Shown one piece after another: positions 21,091-31,915 of a stretch of 64,000 nt of DNA (positions are counted from its first letter, which is position 1; every line of letters starts with the position of its first letter). Source of the stretch: Diplodia intermedia (Eukaryota > Ascomycota > Dothideomycetes > Botryosphaeriales > Botryosphaeriaceae); the NCBI GenBank assembly GCA_021495925.1, contig JAKEKT010000001.1:434001-498000 (forward strand). The letters run 5' to 3'. The notes under the pieces were generated by a model, which had not been told where the DNA came from, made no database searches, and was given only the letters and a program-made list of their open reading frames with translations. A program made the position numbers and the translations under genes.

Positions 21091-23004
21091 ATGTCTTTGC
21101 TTCTGCTCCTCGGCTGCGGCGCTGTTGCGCTTGCACAACAGGTCTACGTCCCCGCTGATGGACCTACACCAAGGCCTCAATGCTCGGCAAGCCAGACTTA
21201 TTCCGCGGAATACACCCCTCCGGCATATGCGTTCAGCAACTTCTCATTCACGCAAACGGAGACGGTCCGGACTGCTACCTCAGTCAAGTCTGCGCCAGTC
21301 ACGACATACGCCTCGCCATACGCATCTCTAAGCCACTTGGTTCCGAATCTGAGCACAACAACATGGGGAAACTGGTATCCCAATGCCACTGCCACCGCCA
21401 CGGATACGGCTGATCCTTACGGGCAAGCTGCGTGGTCTTCTTTATGGGAGCATGCCAACCTCGCCAACTTTACCTTCAGGGGTCTTTACTCAACGACCGT
21501 CTCTCCAACTCCGGTGCCCACCAGTGAACTTGTTCTGCCGCCACCAGACTACTTCACCCCCCAGGACTGCTCTTACTACCCAGACGATTTCATGTTTGGT
21601 GTCGCAGGCTCTGCTTCCCAGATCGAAGGAGCCATTGCAGACGAAGGGAGGGCGCCAAGTCTGATGGAGATTCTGGTCGCTCCCTCATCCGGAAAACCCA
21701 CCAACTATGTCACGAATGAGAACTACTACCTGTACAAACAGGACATCGAGCGCCTTGCTGCCATGGGTGTCAAGTATTACTCCTTCACCATTCCATGGAC
21801 TCGAATCATGCCGTTCGTGTTCGAGGGCTCTCCCGTCAACCAGCAGGGCCTCGACCACTACGACGACCTCATTAATTTTGTCCTGGAGAAGGGAATGCAG
21901 CCGACCGTCACCCTGATTCACTTCGACACGCCTCTCCAGTTCTACGGAAACCTGAGCACTGCTGCGGACCCTCCTCTCATTGGTTACACCAACGGAGCCT
22001 ATCAGAACGAGACATTCGAGGACGCTTTCGTGAACTATGGCAAGGTCGTCATGACTCACTTTGCTGACCGTGTCCCCGTCTGGTTCACTTTCAATGAGCC
22101 CTTGCTGTACAGCGACAATGGCAAGAGTGTGGATACGGTGGTTAAGGCCCACGCCAGGCTCTACCATTTCTACCATGAGGAGATCAACGGCACGGGCAAG
22201 CTTGGCATCAAGTTCAACGACAACTTTGGCGTACCCCGCGATCCCCAGAATGCGTCGGATGTGGACGCCGCGAATCATTTCAACGACTTCCAGCTGGCAA
22301 CTTTTGCAAACCCCATTTTCCTTGGCAAGGATTATCCCGAAGCCTTCAAGATGACTATCCCTGATTACGTACCGCTCTCCGAGGAAGATCTGGAGTATAT
22401 CGGGGGCACGGCAGGTAAGAAAAGCACTTTTACCTCGCCCGGCCACATGCTGACATTCATGCCAGACTTCCTCGGTGTCGACCCTTACACGGCGACTGTC
22501 GTCAGCCCCGCGCCCGAGGGCATCGCCGTCTGCGCGTCCAACACGTCCGACCCGCTCTTCCCGTACTGTGTCGAGCAGTCGACCCTGACGACCACGGGCT
22601 GGAACATCGGCTACCGCTCGCAGTCGTACGTCTACATGACGCCCAAGTTCCTGCGCACGTACCTGTCGTACCTCTGGAACACGTTCCAGCACCCCGTCAT
22701 GATCACCGAGTTCGGCTATCCCGTCTTCGGCGAGGCCGACAAGGAAGACCTCTCGGACCAGCTGTACGACCTCCCGCGCAGCCAGTACTACCTCTCATTC
22801 ATGAGCGAGGTGCTCAAGTCGATCTGGGAGGACAAGGTGCATGTGCTCGGCGCGTTTGCCTGGAGCTTTGCCGACAACTGGGAGTTTGGCGACTATGAGC
22901 AGCAGTTTGGCATCCAGGTTGTGAATCGCACGACGCAGGAGAGGTACTACAAGAAGAGCTTCTTTGATCTGGTGGATTTTGTGGCGGCAAGGACGCGGGC
23001 TTGA
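21091..23004 (+). CDS. Secreted glycoside hydrolase family 1 enzyme (beta-glucosidase-like)
   Basis: Exons 21091-22414 and 22466-23004 (620 aa). It has a signal peptide (LLLLLGCGAVALA). A Ser/Thr/Asn-rich extension of ~160 residues precedes the catalytic domain, which begins at DDFMFGVAGSASQIEGA. The acid/base is Glu336 in TFNEP. The nucleophile is Glu523 in ITEFG, where most GH1 enzymes have ITENG. The late motif AFAWSFADNWEF matches the W-S-x-x-D-N-x-E-W region. The 51-bp intron is supported because its removal gives GTADFLGVDPYT, a conserved stretch. If kept, it adds 17 residues without a stop. Likely role: hydrolysis of beta-glucosides outside the cell. Many potential N-glycosylation sites fit secretion. 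Confidence 0.9.
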   Translation: MSLLLLLGCGAVALAQQVYVPADGPTPRPQCSASQTYSAEYTPPAYAFSNFSFTQTETVRTATSVKSAPVTTYASPYASLSHLVPNLSTTTWGNWYPNATATATDTADPYGQAAWSSLWEHANLANFTFRGLYSTTVSPTPVPTSELVLPPPDYFTPQDCSYYPDDFMFGVAGSASQIEGAIADEGRAPSLMEILVAPSSGKPTNYVTNENYYLYKQDIERLAAMGVKYYSFTIPWTRIMPFVFEGSPVNQQGLDHYDDLINFVLEKGMQPTVTLIHFDTPLQFYGNLSTAADPPLIGYTNGAYQNETFEDAFVNYGKVVMTHFADRVPVWFTFNEPLLYSDNGKSVDTVVKAHARLYHFYHEEINGTGKLGIKFNDNFGVPRDPQNASDVDAANHFNDFQLATFANPIFLGKDYPEAFKMTIPDYVPLSEEDLEYIGGTAGKKSTFTSPGHMLTFMPDFLGVDPYTATVVSPAPEGIAVCASNTSDPLFPYCVEQSTLTTTGWNIGYRSQSYVYMTPKFLRTYLSYLWNTFQHPVMITEFGYPVFGEADKEDLSDQLYDLPRSQYYLSFMSEVLKSIWEDKVHVLGAFAWSFADNWEFGDYEQQFGIQVVNRTTQERYYKKSFFDLVDFVAARTRA

Positions 23005-23780
23005 GCGAGGTGGGATCTACCTTAATGTCATGTCTGGACTTGCTGGCTGTCAGTGGAGGTGTATGTGTGTATGTGTGTATGACGTAATGAGACAAGTTTA
23101 AGTTTCCATTGGGTTCTAAGTTGGTCGCAGGTGGAAGGTACGCGCAGGTGGAAGGTACGCGCAGGTGCGCCGTTGCCCGCGCAGCAGGTGCCTTCACCAT
23201 CAGCCGACCAAAGGGACCAGCGTGGCAACCGCCGCCTACAAAACCGCGCCCTCGCCGCTCCCTCCTCCTCTTCTTTTCTTTTCTCCTCAGGCGATGATTA
23301 CAATGACACAAAAAACCCGCAGATGGTTTTGGCCTTGGGCACCTTGAAAAGGATAACCAATGAGCGCAATATGAACAGTTACTTCTGAGCCGTCCTCCGC
23401 GCTGCGCTTCCTGCCAGTCGCATCGTTTTCCTTCTTCCCTCACTCTCGCACTTTTGCGCTGGTTCATGCAAAATTCTCACTTCATCTCGGGCGCACATTT
23501 GTTGGACGGTAGGTAGAAACATAACCGCGCAGTGTCACTTAGACGCTTGAATCAATACCTCTCTAACCTTTCCAACTCTTCTCTACTTTGACTCCGTGAC
23601 CTGTCAGGAAACAACCGATGCGCGCCATGGCGACCAGGTTCTTAGCCGCCGTCGGGCGCCGCGTCAAGCGCAACATTCACGTGCTCTCCCAACGGACGTT
23701 GGCTTCTATTCCTTCACGCTAACGCCGACATATCCTGAGCCCTTATCTTCTATTCTTCTGGGAAAGACCTCGCTTCAAAC
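23005..23780. other. Intergenic with a tandem repeat
   Basis: 3' flank of the GH1 gene and upstream of the DUF7580-like gene. It contains a GTAT-rich stretch (~23061-23080) and a 17-bp tandem repeat (23127-23160). A short frame at 23596-23787 is not convincing as an upstream exon. Confidence 0.5.
23127..23160. repeat. Tandem repeat, 2 x 17 bp
   Basis: Two exact copies of GCAGGTGGAAGGTACGC and the first seven bases of a third. Confidence 0.8.
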
Positions 23781-24539
23781 ATGCTGAACAGCCTCTGTAT
23801 AAGTACATCAAACGTCTGTCTAGCACAGTTGGTCCAGGGAAAGCGTGCTGTACGCTTCACACACCAGCTTCTAAGCCCACAGCCAGGAACGACGCAGCCA
23901 ACAAACTCTTTTCACTCACCAACGACAAACCCAGATCTCGTCCCTCTGAGGAAAGCTCTTCTGCTCAACAGCACCGGCCAATACCGACGGCGCTTCAGCA
24001 ACCTTGTCCGACTACGCCTATCCGTTACACTGGCGTGGAGCCTGCTTCAACTACACCAGACCCCATGGTTCACCGAGACCTGGGGCAACTCCGACATCAA
24101 CCTCCTTGACCGGCCCAACCACGCATTGCTCGACCAGCCGTTCATCCGCCGGACAATCTCTGAAAACACCGACGCGCAATCCGTGCACACATCGCATCAG
24201 ACCACATCATCTGGGCCGCGCAACAGACCGCTGTTTGCCTTGGGCGTGCTCCTGATCGTACTGTGCCCGGGAGCTCCACTCGACAAGCTTCGCGAGCAGC
24301 AGCATTTGCAAGCCCTCGGCCTGCCGGATACGTGCTCGGACTACGAAGTGGCAGACCGCCTCATAGACGACGTATACGATGAATTCGGAGACGCGTACGG
24401 TGATGCGGTACGGAAGTGCGTTCGATGCGAGTTCGACTGTCGGCGGAACAGCCTCGACGACGAGCAGTTCAAAAGGGCTTTCTACAACGGCGTTATCGTG
24501 CTACTGGAGCCGAATCTGGAGGTGTTTCGCAGTCATTGA
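23781..24539 (+). CDS. Truncated fungal DUF7580-type protein (C-terminal portion)
   Basis: A single frame of 252 aa. Residues ~75-250 resemble the C-terminal half of a fungal domain I recognise as DUF7580, a kinase-like domain in large Pezizomycotina families. Diagnostic stretches are VRLRLSVTLAWSLLQLHQTPW, then RPLFALGVLLIVLCPGAPLD, then YGDAVRKCVRCEFD with a final LEPNLEV. Full-length family members are usually about twice as long, with an alpha-helical N-terminal region; that part is absent, and nothing upstream encodes it. Either this is a short derived gene or a 5'-deleted remnant. The frame is intact to its stop, so I keep it as a CDS. It converges with the aspartate-semialdehyde dehydrogenase gene, 217 bp apart. 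Confidence 0.6.
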   Translation: MLNSLCISTSNVCLAQLVQGKRAVRFTHQLLSPQPGTTQPTNSFHSPTTNPDLVPLRKALLLNSTGQYRRRFSNLVRLRLSVTLAWSLLQLHQTPWFTETWGNSDINLLDRPNHALLDQPFIRRTISENTDAQSVHTSHQTTSSGPRNRPLFALGVLLIVLCPGAPLDKLREQQHLQALGLPDTCSDYEVADRLIDDVYDEFGDAYGDAVRKCVRCEFDCRRNSLDDEQFKRAFYNGVIVLLEPNLEVFRSH

Positions 24540-24756
24540 GTAGCAATCGCATGTGGGCCGAATGGAGTACGCTTCCCAAAATAGTATGCCCTTATACTTT
24601 TCACGATGATGAGGAAATCTTTCCAATTTTTTTTGATCCTGACCAAGAAGTTTCCGAGCATTCCATGCCTTTTTTTTCGAACACATTATTTTCGTACAAT
24701 CCCACCGAGATGCTCTACACCTGTCTCCCAAACACCCCATTTTTCAGCTCCTCAGC

Positions 24757-25991
24757 TTAAGCATAGCCCTTCAGCACCGCAGCTTCGGCGTTCAGGATGG
24801 ACGAGCCAGCGGCACCGATGACAGTGTTGTGGCTCAGCGCGACGAACTTGATGTCGAAGATGCCGCTCTCGTCCTCCCTCACCCTGCCAACGCTGACCGC
24901 GTAACCACGGTCGGTCTCCCTGTCCAGCCTAGGCTGGGGCCTGTCGGGCTCATCCATGACGACGATGGCGTTCTGGGGCGCTGAGGGGCAGCCAAGCTGC
25001 TGGGCCTCGGACACGTACTCGCGGAAAGCCTGCTTGACCTCGTCGGCGCTGGGCGCGGGGCTGCGGGCGAACTTGAGCGAGACGCAGGCGGTGTGGCCGT
25101 CGAGGACGGGCACGCGGTTGCACGCGGCCGAGACCTTGAGCGGCTGGTCGACGAAGCCGGTGATGTCGCCGTTGACGGAGCCCAGGATCTTCTGCGCCTC
25201 CGTCTCCAGCTTGTCCTCCTCGCCCGAGATGAAGGGCACGACGTTGTCGATGACGTCCATGCTGCTGACGCCCGGGTAGCCGGCGCCCGACACGGCCTGC
25301 ATCGTCACCACGCTGACCTGCGAGACGGGGCCGAACTTGGCCTGCAGCGCGGCGAAGGGGATGACGAGGCCGATGACGGCGCAGTTGGAGTTGCAGACGA
25401 GGAAGCCCTTCTGCAGGCCGTGGTGCTTGCGCTGGTGGTCGAGCACCGACAGGTGGTTCAGGTTGACGGTGGGCACGACGAGCGGCACGAGCGGGTCGCG
25501 GCGGTAGTTCTTTGCGTTGGAGAAAACGGCCAGGTTGGCCTTGAGGAAGGCCATTTCTAGGATACGCGCCGGGGTCAGCAACCTGCGTCTTCGAGCCACG
25601 CATTGTCATCAGTCCTCACCGACGTCGCCGGCGACATCGCTGTCCAGGCCGGAGAAGACCAGGTCACAGTCGGCAAATTCCTCGGGCGTGCACTTCTTCA
25701 CGACCAGCTCGCCCAGCTCCTTGGACATGGGCAGAGCCTGCTTCCACTTGACGGCATCTCTGTACTTCTTGCCGGCGGAGCGCTCCGAGGCACCGACGGC
25801 GTGCAGGGTGAAGTGCGGGTGGAGGGCGAGGAGGAGGATGAAGCGCTGGCCGACGGAGCCCGTGGCGCCGAGCACACCTGCGGGGCCAATGATGTCAGTG
25901 TCGGAGCGGCCAATGGTGCGGGTTTGGGGAGCTTACCGCACTTCTTCTTGGGGAAGTTCCGGTTGAGCGAGGTGAAGTTCTGGGCGTCCAT
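24757..25991 (-). CDS. HOM2: Aspartate-semialdehyde dehydrogenase
   Basis: Exons 25991-25937, 25877-25620 and 25556-24757 (370 aa, usual fungal length). The enzyme reduces aspartyl phosphate to aspartate semialdehyde with NADPH, the branch point to threonine, methionine and isoleucine. The N-terminal GATGSVGQRF binds NADP, and it is created by the first splice. The catalytic cysteine is Cys163 in CNSNCAVIG. The segments SGAGYPGVSSMDVIDN and CNRVPVLDGHTACVSLKF are typical of the fungal/archaeal-type enzyme. Cytosolic; no targeting signal is seen. Single-mismatch versions of the general amino-acid control site (TGACTC plus one base) lie upstream at about 26047-26053 and 26104-26110. Confidence 0.96.
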
Positions 25992-26414
25992 TGTGCAGGC
26001 GGTGGGAAGTGTGCGAGTGCAGTGCTTGGGCGGCGGTGGTGTGCATCAATTAAGAGTCAACGGGCCGCGATCGGCGCGCGGCGTTTTTGCGCGGGGCCAA
26101 CCAATGACTCCACGTCCGATGACGCATCTGCTTGTCTGATGGAACCACCTTTTCACTCTCACTCGACCATTTGTGGCGTGTAGCTATCATGCCAAAGCCT
26201 GCCGTTTGCTTCTATGGGCGCCATTGTGGATGCCGAAACTACCAATATGCCCCCATTCCCAATTTTTTCTATGCGCGAACCCAGGTACGGAAATGCCCAG
26301 GAAAAGGCAGCAGTCTTCTCTCCGGACAGCAAAACACCATCCAGTTGATCGCAGATATCGTATCGGAATCCGCGCTTCATCAGTCATTCGCAGAGTCGTC
26401 GCCACTTCTTCCCG
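25992..26414. other. Short intergenic stretch
   Basis: Promoter of the aspartate-semialdehyde dehydrogenase gene and 3' flank of the D-lactate dehydrogenase gene. Nothing else is visible. Confidence 0.5.
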
Positions 26415-28266
26415 TCAGTGATCCATGATCTTGCCCGGATTCAGCAGCCAATGGGGGTCGAGGGCGCGTTTGATGCTCTTCATCACTTCAACCGTCTCGG
26501 GCCCAAGTTCCTTCAGCAGTGAAGCTTTTTTTCCGAGGCCAATCGAGTGCTGCAGGGGTTAGCTCGGGCTGATCCGCGGATGAGCGGGCAAACATACCTC
26601 GCCGGTGCAAGTCCCGTCCATTTCCAGGGCCCTGTCCACCATTCTATACACGCAGTTCTTCACGGCTTCATATTCCTTGGGGTCCTTCCGGTTGTATAAG
26701 ATGCTTTCATGGAAGTTGCCATCGCCGATGTGCCCAAGCACACTGGCAAAGAGTCCAAGGTCGTCCATCTCCTTCTTCGATATTTCTGCACAACCATCAG
26801 CTCCCAGATCCATGGAAATCCCCTGAAACAACTTACCAATAATATCCGGTAGCCTTGATAGTGGCACGGCCACGTCCGTAGACCAAACGTCCAGGTCGCC
26901 TTCCCGGAGTGCCAGCATGCTCCACAGCGCTTCTTTTCTCGCCGACCACAGTTCTTTCATGTCTTGAGGATCCACGGTGAACTCGAAATTCCCCGCATTG
27001 TGGGATTTCGCGATAGCCTTCACCAGCTTGATGTTCTCCTGGACACCCGCCTTCGTGCCGGAAAACTTGAAAAACATGGTCGGCGCCTCTTTCCACGTCC
27101 TCTTCGTCGCCTTGACCTTGTTGATCACACTCATCTGGACCTCGTCCATGATCTCCATCGCCGCCACCGGCACGCCTGCCCGCATAATCTGTGCCGCGGC
27201 CGACGCAGCCTCCCGGATGGTCGGAAACGGCACCACCGCCACGCTCGTCTCCTGCGGGATCACGGCGAGCTTTAGGGTAATTTCCGTCACAATGCCCAAC
27301 GTCCCTTCCGAACCAATGAATAGGTTCGTCAGATTATACCCCGCCGACGTCTTCCGCGGCCTCCTCCGCGTCTTGACCACGCTCCCGTCGGCCAGCACCA
27401 CCGTCAGATTCACCACCCACTCCTTCATCGTCCCGTACCTGACGGCGTTCGTGCCGCTGCAACTCGTCCCCACCATGCCCCCAATCTTGGCACTCGGGCC
27501 GGGATCGACGGGGAAAAACAAGCCACTCCCCTTGATCTTCTCGTTCAGCTCCATCCACGGCACGGCCGGCTGCACCACGACATCCATGTCGTCGGCGTGC
27601 AGTTCGATGATCCGGTCCATGTGGGCGAAGTCGATGCTCACGCCGCCAAAGGGCGCGGCGAAGTTGGCCTCGAGGCTGGAGCCGCCTGAGTACGGGATCA
27701 TCGGGATCTTGTAGCGGTGGCAGACGGTGGCGATTTGCGACACTTGGGCCGTGCTACGCGGGTAGGCGACGGCCACGGGCAGCTGGTCGATGTTGATCGA
27801 GGACCATTCCGAGTAGCCGTGGGCGCGCAGGTCGTCGTCGTCGGTGCTGATGGCGTCGTCGGCGCCTAGGAGGGTGCGCAGTTCGGCGATGGCCTGGGTT
27901 TCTGGTCAGTCGATGTGCAGTGTGTAGGAAGTGGAAGATGAACCACTGGTTTACTTGAACTAATGAAGCGACCATTGGTCGCGAGGGATATACCTTTTCC
28001 ATTTGCTTCTGGTTCGCGTAGACTGGTTTGCTCGTGCCGGACTTGACCGCATTAAGGGCGCTAGTGTCATAAACACCGTAGAGGTAGGTTAAAGCTCCAG
28101 TGAAGCTTGAGAACAACATCACACGTCCGGTCGTCCAGAATGCCGGCGAGCTTGCTTTCGCAGCATTTCTCGCGCCGTGGACGGAACTCTTGCGCACTTG
28201 GGAGGCAAAGCCATTTGCGGTAAAAGAGAGCGTGAGCGGCCGCAGTTGTCTGGTAGCCCGAAACAT
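26415..28266 (-). CDS. DLD1: D-lactate dehydrogenase (cytochrome), mitochondrial FAD-linked oxidase
   Basis: Exons 28266-27994, 27893-26837, 26785-26598 and 26549-26415 (550 aa). The N terminus (MFRATRQLRPLTLSFTANGF) is basic and hydroxylated like a mitochondrial presequence. A membrane-type stretch (VMLFSSFTGALTYLYGVY) follows, as in inner-membrane Dld proteins. The FAD-binding PCMH domain shows PYSGGSSLEAN and FIGSEGTLGIVTE. The C-terminal FAD oxidase domain has GHIGDGNFH, with GEHSIGLGKK restored by the last splice, and it ends in LDPHWLLNPGKI. It oxidises D-lactate to pyruvate and passes electrons to cytochrome c. The intron at 26786-26836 is 51 bp, has no stop and keeps the frame. A TATA-like element is ~80 bp upstream. 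Confidence 0.95.
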
Positions 28267-29701
28267 GGTGAAATGGGGACGGCACGCAGGGGAGCATTCA
28301 CGCAACACGGACCGGCGAGCGGAGAGGAACGGGGCGGCACGAGGTGCTTATAAAGGTACGGCGGACATGTTGCAAGAGACAGCTAAACAATGGGCGGCAA
28401 CTTCCCCGCTCTGGGACGCCATCAGGCACCTGTCGAAACGCGCGAAAAAGACGCTTGCTTAGCATAGCAGGTGGGGCTCCGGACAGGCTGCCCGCTTGCG
28501 CGACTGTACGATACATCTGTCATCATGGTGGCGGCGGCTCACGATGCTTGTGCCGGATCGCCGCGCCGCGCATACACCGGTAATGGCCGACCAGGAAAAA
28601 GCATCCAGCACTCGCGGGTGCGATTGGCCAGTGACAGGCGTTCGGGGACGGGGTTGGCTCGAATCAATATTGCGCCGAGGCAAAGCGGACGGGCTGCATG
28701 ATCAGCTGCAGGGGCCGCCGCTGGACTCAGATTGCGGGGAAGGGTGCAACGGTGAGCGTGCTGACGAGTTCGATATACGTAAATTGGGAGGCCACCATCT
28801 TCTTGTCTTTCCGTGCCCAATCCGCGGGTCGAGCAGTGGTGGTGCTGAGTGAGCATTGACTGGGCCGCAGGAGGATGGAGAACAGAGAGGATGAGGTGTG
28901 CGGCGTTAAGGACCGGGGGGGCTGCAGCGGATTGCCGCTCCTGGCCACGACCGATTGCGGCTGTTGCGCGCAGAACCCGAGGCCGAGTCAAAAAGCCCAC
29001 TCTCCACCTCAAGCTCGAGCAATGCTCTATTTGGCTCCATAATGGCGTGCGCGGCAAATTTTCACCCTTCAAACAACGTCTTCGTCGGTGTCAGGGCTTC
29101 AACTCCTCCAGGACCAGACGCGAAGGCTTCTTCAAAGCTGTCTCCGCTCCAGTCAATGTGGGGGAGGCCGTCAGCGCGTGGGGGCACCGGCGGACAGAAG
29201 AGTCTTGTGACCAGACCCTAGGTGCTCTGGATCTCGATGGCTTTTCGTGCAAGGGTGCCGGTCATCGTTGCGTGGTACCTACCTCCAAGGATGAGTATCC
29301 GCAGGGAAGCTTCACGGATGCATGCTGGCGAGGCAGTCGCCGAAGTCCGACATCTCGGAGTAAACTTTTTGGAAGCCACGTCTGGTCCTCAAATGTCAAT
29401 TCAGGCAGCGCAACCGAATCACGAGCGACATCTGAATGTAGCAAGGCTAAATCTTACCGCGGATGCTTCGACATTTTCCTCAGCGACAGAGCGAGACATG
29501 TTCACGGAGGGGCACCGCAAGGCTGCGCTAATCCTTATCAGGCTCCAAAAAGTCGCCGATAGCGCGAGTCATTGGGCACGTCTTTTCCCAGACCCTCCGT
29601 GACACTGCATCTCCAGTCAAACCCTCATGCTCATAAGCCTGGCGCGGTCCTGGGCTACCACCCTCAGCCGTAACCACCGCCGCTTCAGCACCGCAGCTAC
29701 C
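28267..29701. other. Divergent promoter region
   Basis: 1.4 kb between the D-lactate dehydrogenase and folylpolyglutamate synthase genes. TTTATAA at 28347-28355 is a likely core element for the former. A 237-residue plus-strand frame (28849-29562) has no protein character. Confidence 0.5.
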
Positions 29702-31342
29702 ATGCCGCGCGACTACAATGTGCGCATCTTGCTCGCACGCGATCGGAAACCACCGCAATGCTGACTGACGCGCAACAGGCCGCCGTCACGGCGCTCAACA
29801 CGCTGCAGAGCAACTTCTCCATTGTCGACGCCATCCGCAAGTCCGGCAAGGGCATGAACAAGCATGCCATCCCGGAGATGATCGAATGGTTCCGCAAAGC
29901 CGGCTACGAGGTGTGCGGCTCCCCATGTGCCAATGCCATGCCACCACTCCGCTGACCTCGCATCACAGCCCTCGGATTTCGACCGCCTGAAGCCCATTCA
30001 CATCGCCGGCACCAAGGGCAAGGGCTCGACGAGCGCCTTCGTGTCCTCCATCCTCTCGCAATACCAGTCCACGTCCTCCCCCACAGCGCCTCGAAAGGTC
30101 GGCCTTTACACATCACCGCATTTGAAGTCGGTGCGGGAGCGCATCCAGATCAACAACACGCCGCTGAGCGAGGAGGCATTCGCCCGGTACTTCTTTGAGA
30201 TCTGGGACCGGCTAGAGGAGGCGGCGCGCGCCGAGGGCCATGACCCGCATGCGCCGGGCGCGAAGCCCGTCTACTTCCGCTTCCTGACCATCATGGCCCT
30301 GCATGCCTACCTGCGCGAGGGCGTCGACGCTGCCGTCATCGAGTGCGGCATCGGCGGCGAACACGACAGCACCAACATCGTCGTCCACCCCACCGTCGCC
30401 GCCGTCACCAGCCTGGGCATCGACCACGTCGCCATGCTGGGCAACACCCTGCCGGAGATCGCCTGGCACAAGGCCGGTATCTTCAAGCCTGGCGCCGCCG
30501 CCCTTTCCGTGCCTCAGGGCCCCGAGGCCATGGCGGTCCTGCGCCAGCGCGCTGCCGAGAAGGGTGCGGACGAGCTGGTGGAGGTCGGGCGTCACCCGGA
30601 CGTCGACGCCATCAAGCTCGGCCTGGCTGCCGACTTTCAGAAGACCAATGCCAGCCTCGCCGTTGCCGTCGCCGCGAGCCACCTCCGCGCGCTGGGCGAC
30701 ACGAGCATCCCCGCCGCCAAGGAAATCAATGGCTGGACGCTGCCGGCAGAGTTCCGCCGCGGCCTGGAACAGGTGCGCTGGCCCGGCCGGTGCGAGATCC
30801 GGCGCGAGGCGGGCGTGGCCTGGCACCTCGACGGCGCCCACACGCTCGACAGCATCGAGGTCGCTGGCCGCTGGTTTGCCGAGGAGATCGCGGCGTCGTC
30901 GTCCGGCACCCCCGAGCAGCAGCCGCGAATCCTCATCTTCAACCAGCAGACCCGCGACGCGGACTCGCTGGCCCGCGCACTGCACTCGGCGCTGTCGGCC
31001 GGCCTGGCGGCAGCCGCGCCGCGGCCCTTCACGCACGCCATCTTCACGACGAACCTGACGTTCCGCGAGACGGGCTACAAGCCGGATCTGGTCAGCGTCA
31101 ACGCCAATGCAGATGATGTCGAGAAGCTGGCCGTACAAGACGCGCTGGCAAAGACGTGGGCGGAAATAGATCCGCAGACGGATGTTAGGGTGGTGAAGAC
31201 CATCGAGGAGGCGGTCAGGTACGCGCGCGACGTCGCCGCTGAGGGTGGACCGCGGCAGGAAGGTGATGAGGTAAAGGTGTTGATTACTGGAAGCTTGCAC
31301 CTTGTTGGTGGAGCGCTGGAGGTGCTTGATAGTAGCAAGTAG
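29702..31342 (+). CDS. MET7: Folylpolyglutamate synthase
   Basis: Exons 29702-29719, 29779-29910 and 29969-31342 (507 aa). It adds glutamates to tetrahydrofolate using ATP. The ATP-binding loop GTKGKGST is at 64-71, followed by LYTSPHLKSVRERI, YFRFLTIMALHAY, ECGIGGEHDSTN and GIDHVAMLGNTL, the standard order of the Mur-ligase-like family. The start uses an 18-nt first exon (MPRDYN) spliced to AAVTALNTLQSN, which matches the family N terminus. The donor there is GTGCGC, weaker than usual. If that intron is rejected, an in-frame ATG at 29758 gives an alternative N terminus. The late region LVSVNANADDVEKLAVQDAL and the C-terminal VKVLITGSLHLVGGAL are also typical. Confidence 0.94.
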
Positions 31343-31801
31343 GGTTTGGGATGGAGAAGTGATTTGTGTGATTTGGAGATGAGTAATGGAATGGCATACA
31401 CACATTCCGAATAAGACAGGAATATCAAACATAGATGGCGAAGTCATATGGTCTCACGGCCATGGTATCATCAAAACTCTTCACTTCAACGTTCTTTGCT
31501 TGTTTGATAGCAGTGTTGCTCAAAGTGTTACCGAAAAATGCTGTTGGTTAGAGCATATAGTAATCAGGCAGTAAGCATAGACATGTACAAATCATGTATG
31601 AAAAATGATTATCCAGACCAGAGCTTCAGCTATTGCAATGTTGGGGGATGCGGCTGTGTCGGCGCCAAGAGACGCTAAAAGACACGGGCCGGGCCAAGCT
31701 TGGCGGTCCGGGCCGTGACAAAATCTGCATCCGAGGCCAACACCATCATCTGCGTCGGCATCACCAGCCAACTGGCAACTGACAGGCCAGCAAAAAGATG
31801 T
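31343..31801. other. Intergenic
   Basis: 3' flanks of folylpolyglutamate synthase and of the minus-strand tRNA gene. No gene is seen. Confidence 0.5.
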
Positions 31802-31915
31802 TGACGAGGGTGGGACTCGAACCCACGAGGATTGCTCCACTAGTAAATCCTTTTCTAGCATCTCTGCGAGAGAGAGTGCCTGAAACTAGCGCCATAACCA
31901 CTCGGCCACCTCGCC
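31802..31915 (-). tRNA. tRNA-Leu(CAG) with intron
   Basis: The minus strand folds into a class II tRNA. The acceptor arm is GGCGAGG pairing with CCTCGTC (one G-U), with discriminator A. The D arm is GCCGAGTGGTTATGGC. The anticodon stem is CTAGT/ACTAG with anticodon CAG at 31880-31882. The T arm is GTGGG-TTCGAGT-CCCAC. There is a long variable arm, as expected for Leu. A 33-nt intron (31846-31878) interrupts the anticodon loop one base after the anticodon, the standard position for nuclear tRNA introns. It decodes the leucine codon CUG. Confidence 0.92.
31846..31878 (-). other. tRNA intron (33 nt)
   Basis: Inserted after position 37 of the tRNA. The boundaries are set by restoring a 7-nt anticodon loop and may shift by one base. 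Confidence 0.75.

Noticed and set aside
28849..29562. 237-codon plus-strand frame in a divergent promoter
   Set aside because: No homology or structure is apparent, and it occupies the promoter of two solid genes.
30212..31447. 411-codon minus-strand frame
   Set aside because: It is antisense to folylpolyglutamate synthase. The open frame results from high GC at third codon positions.
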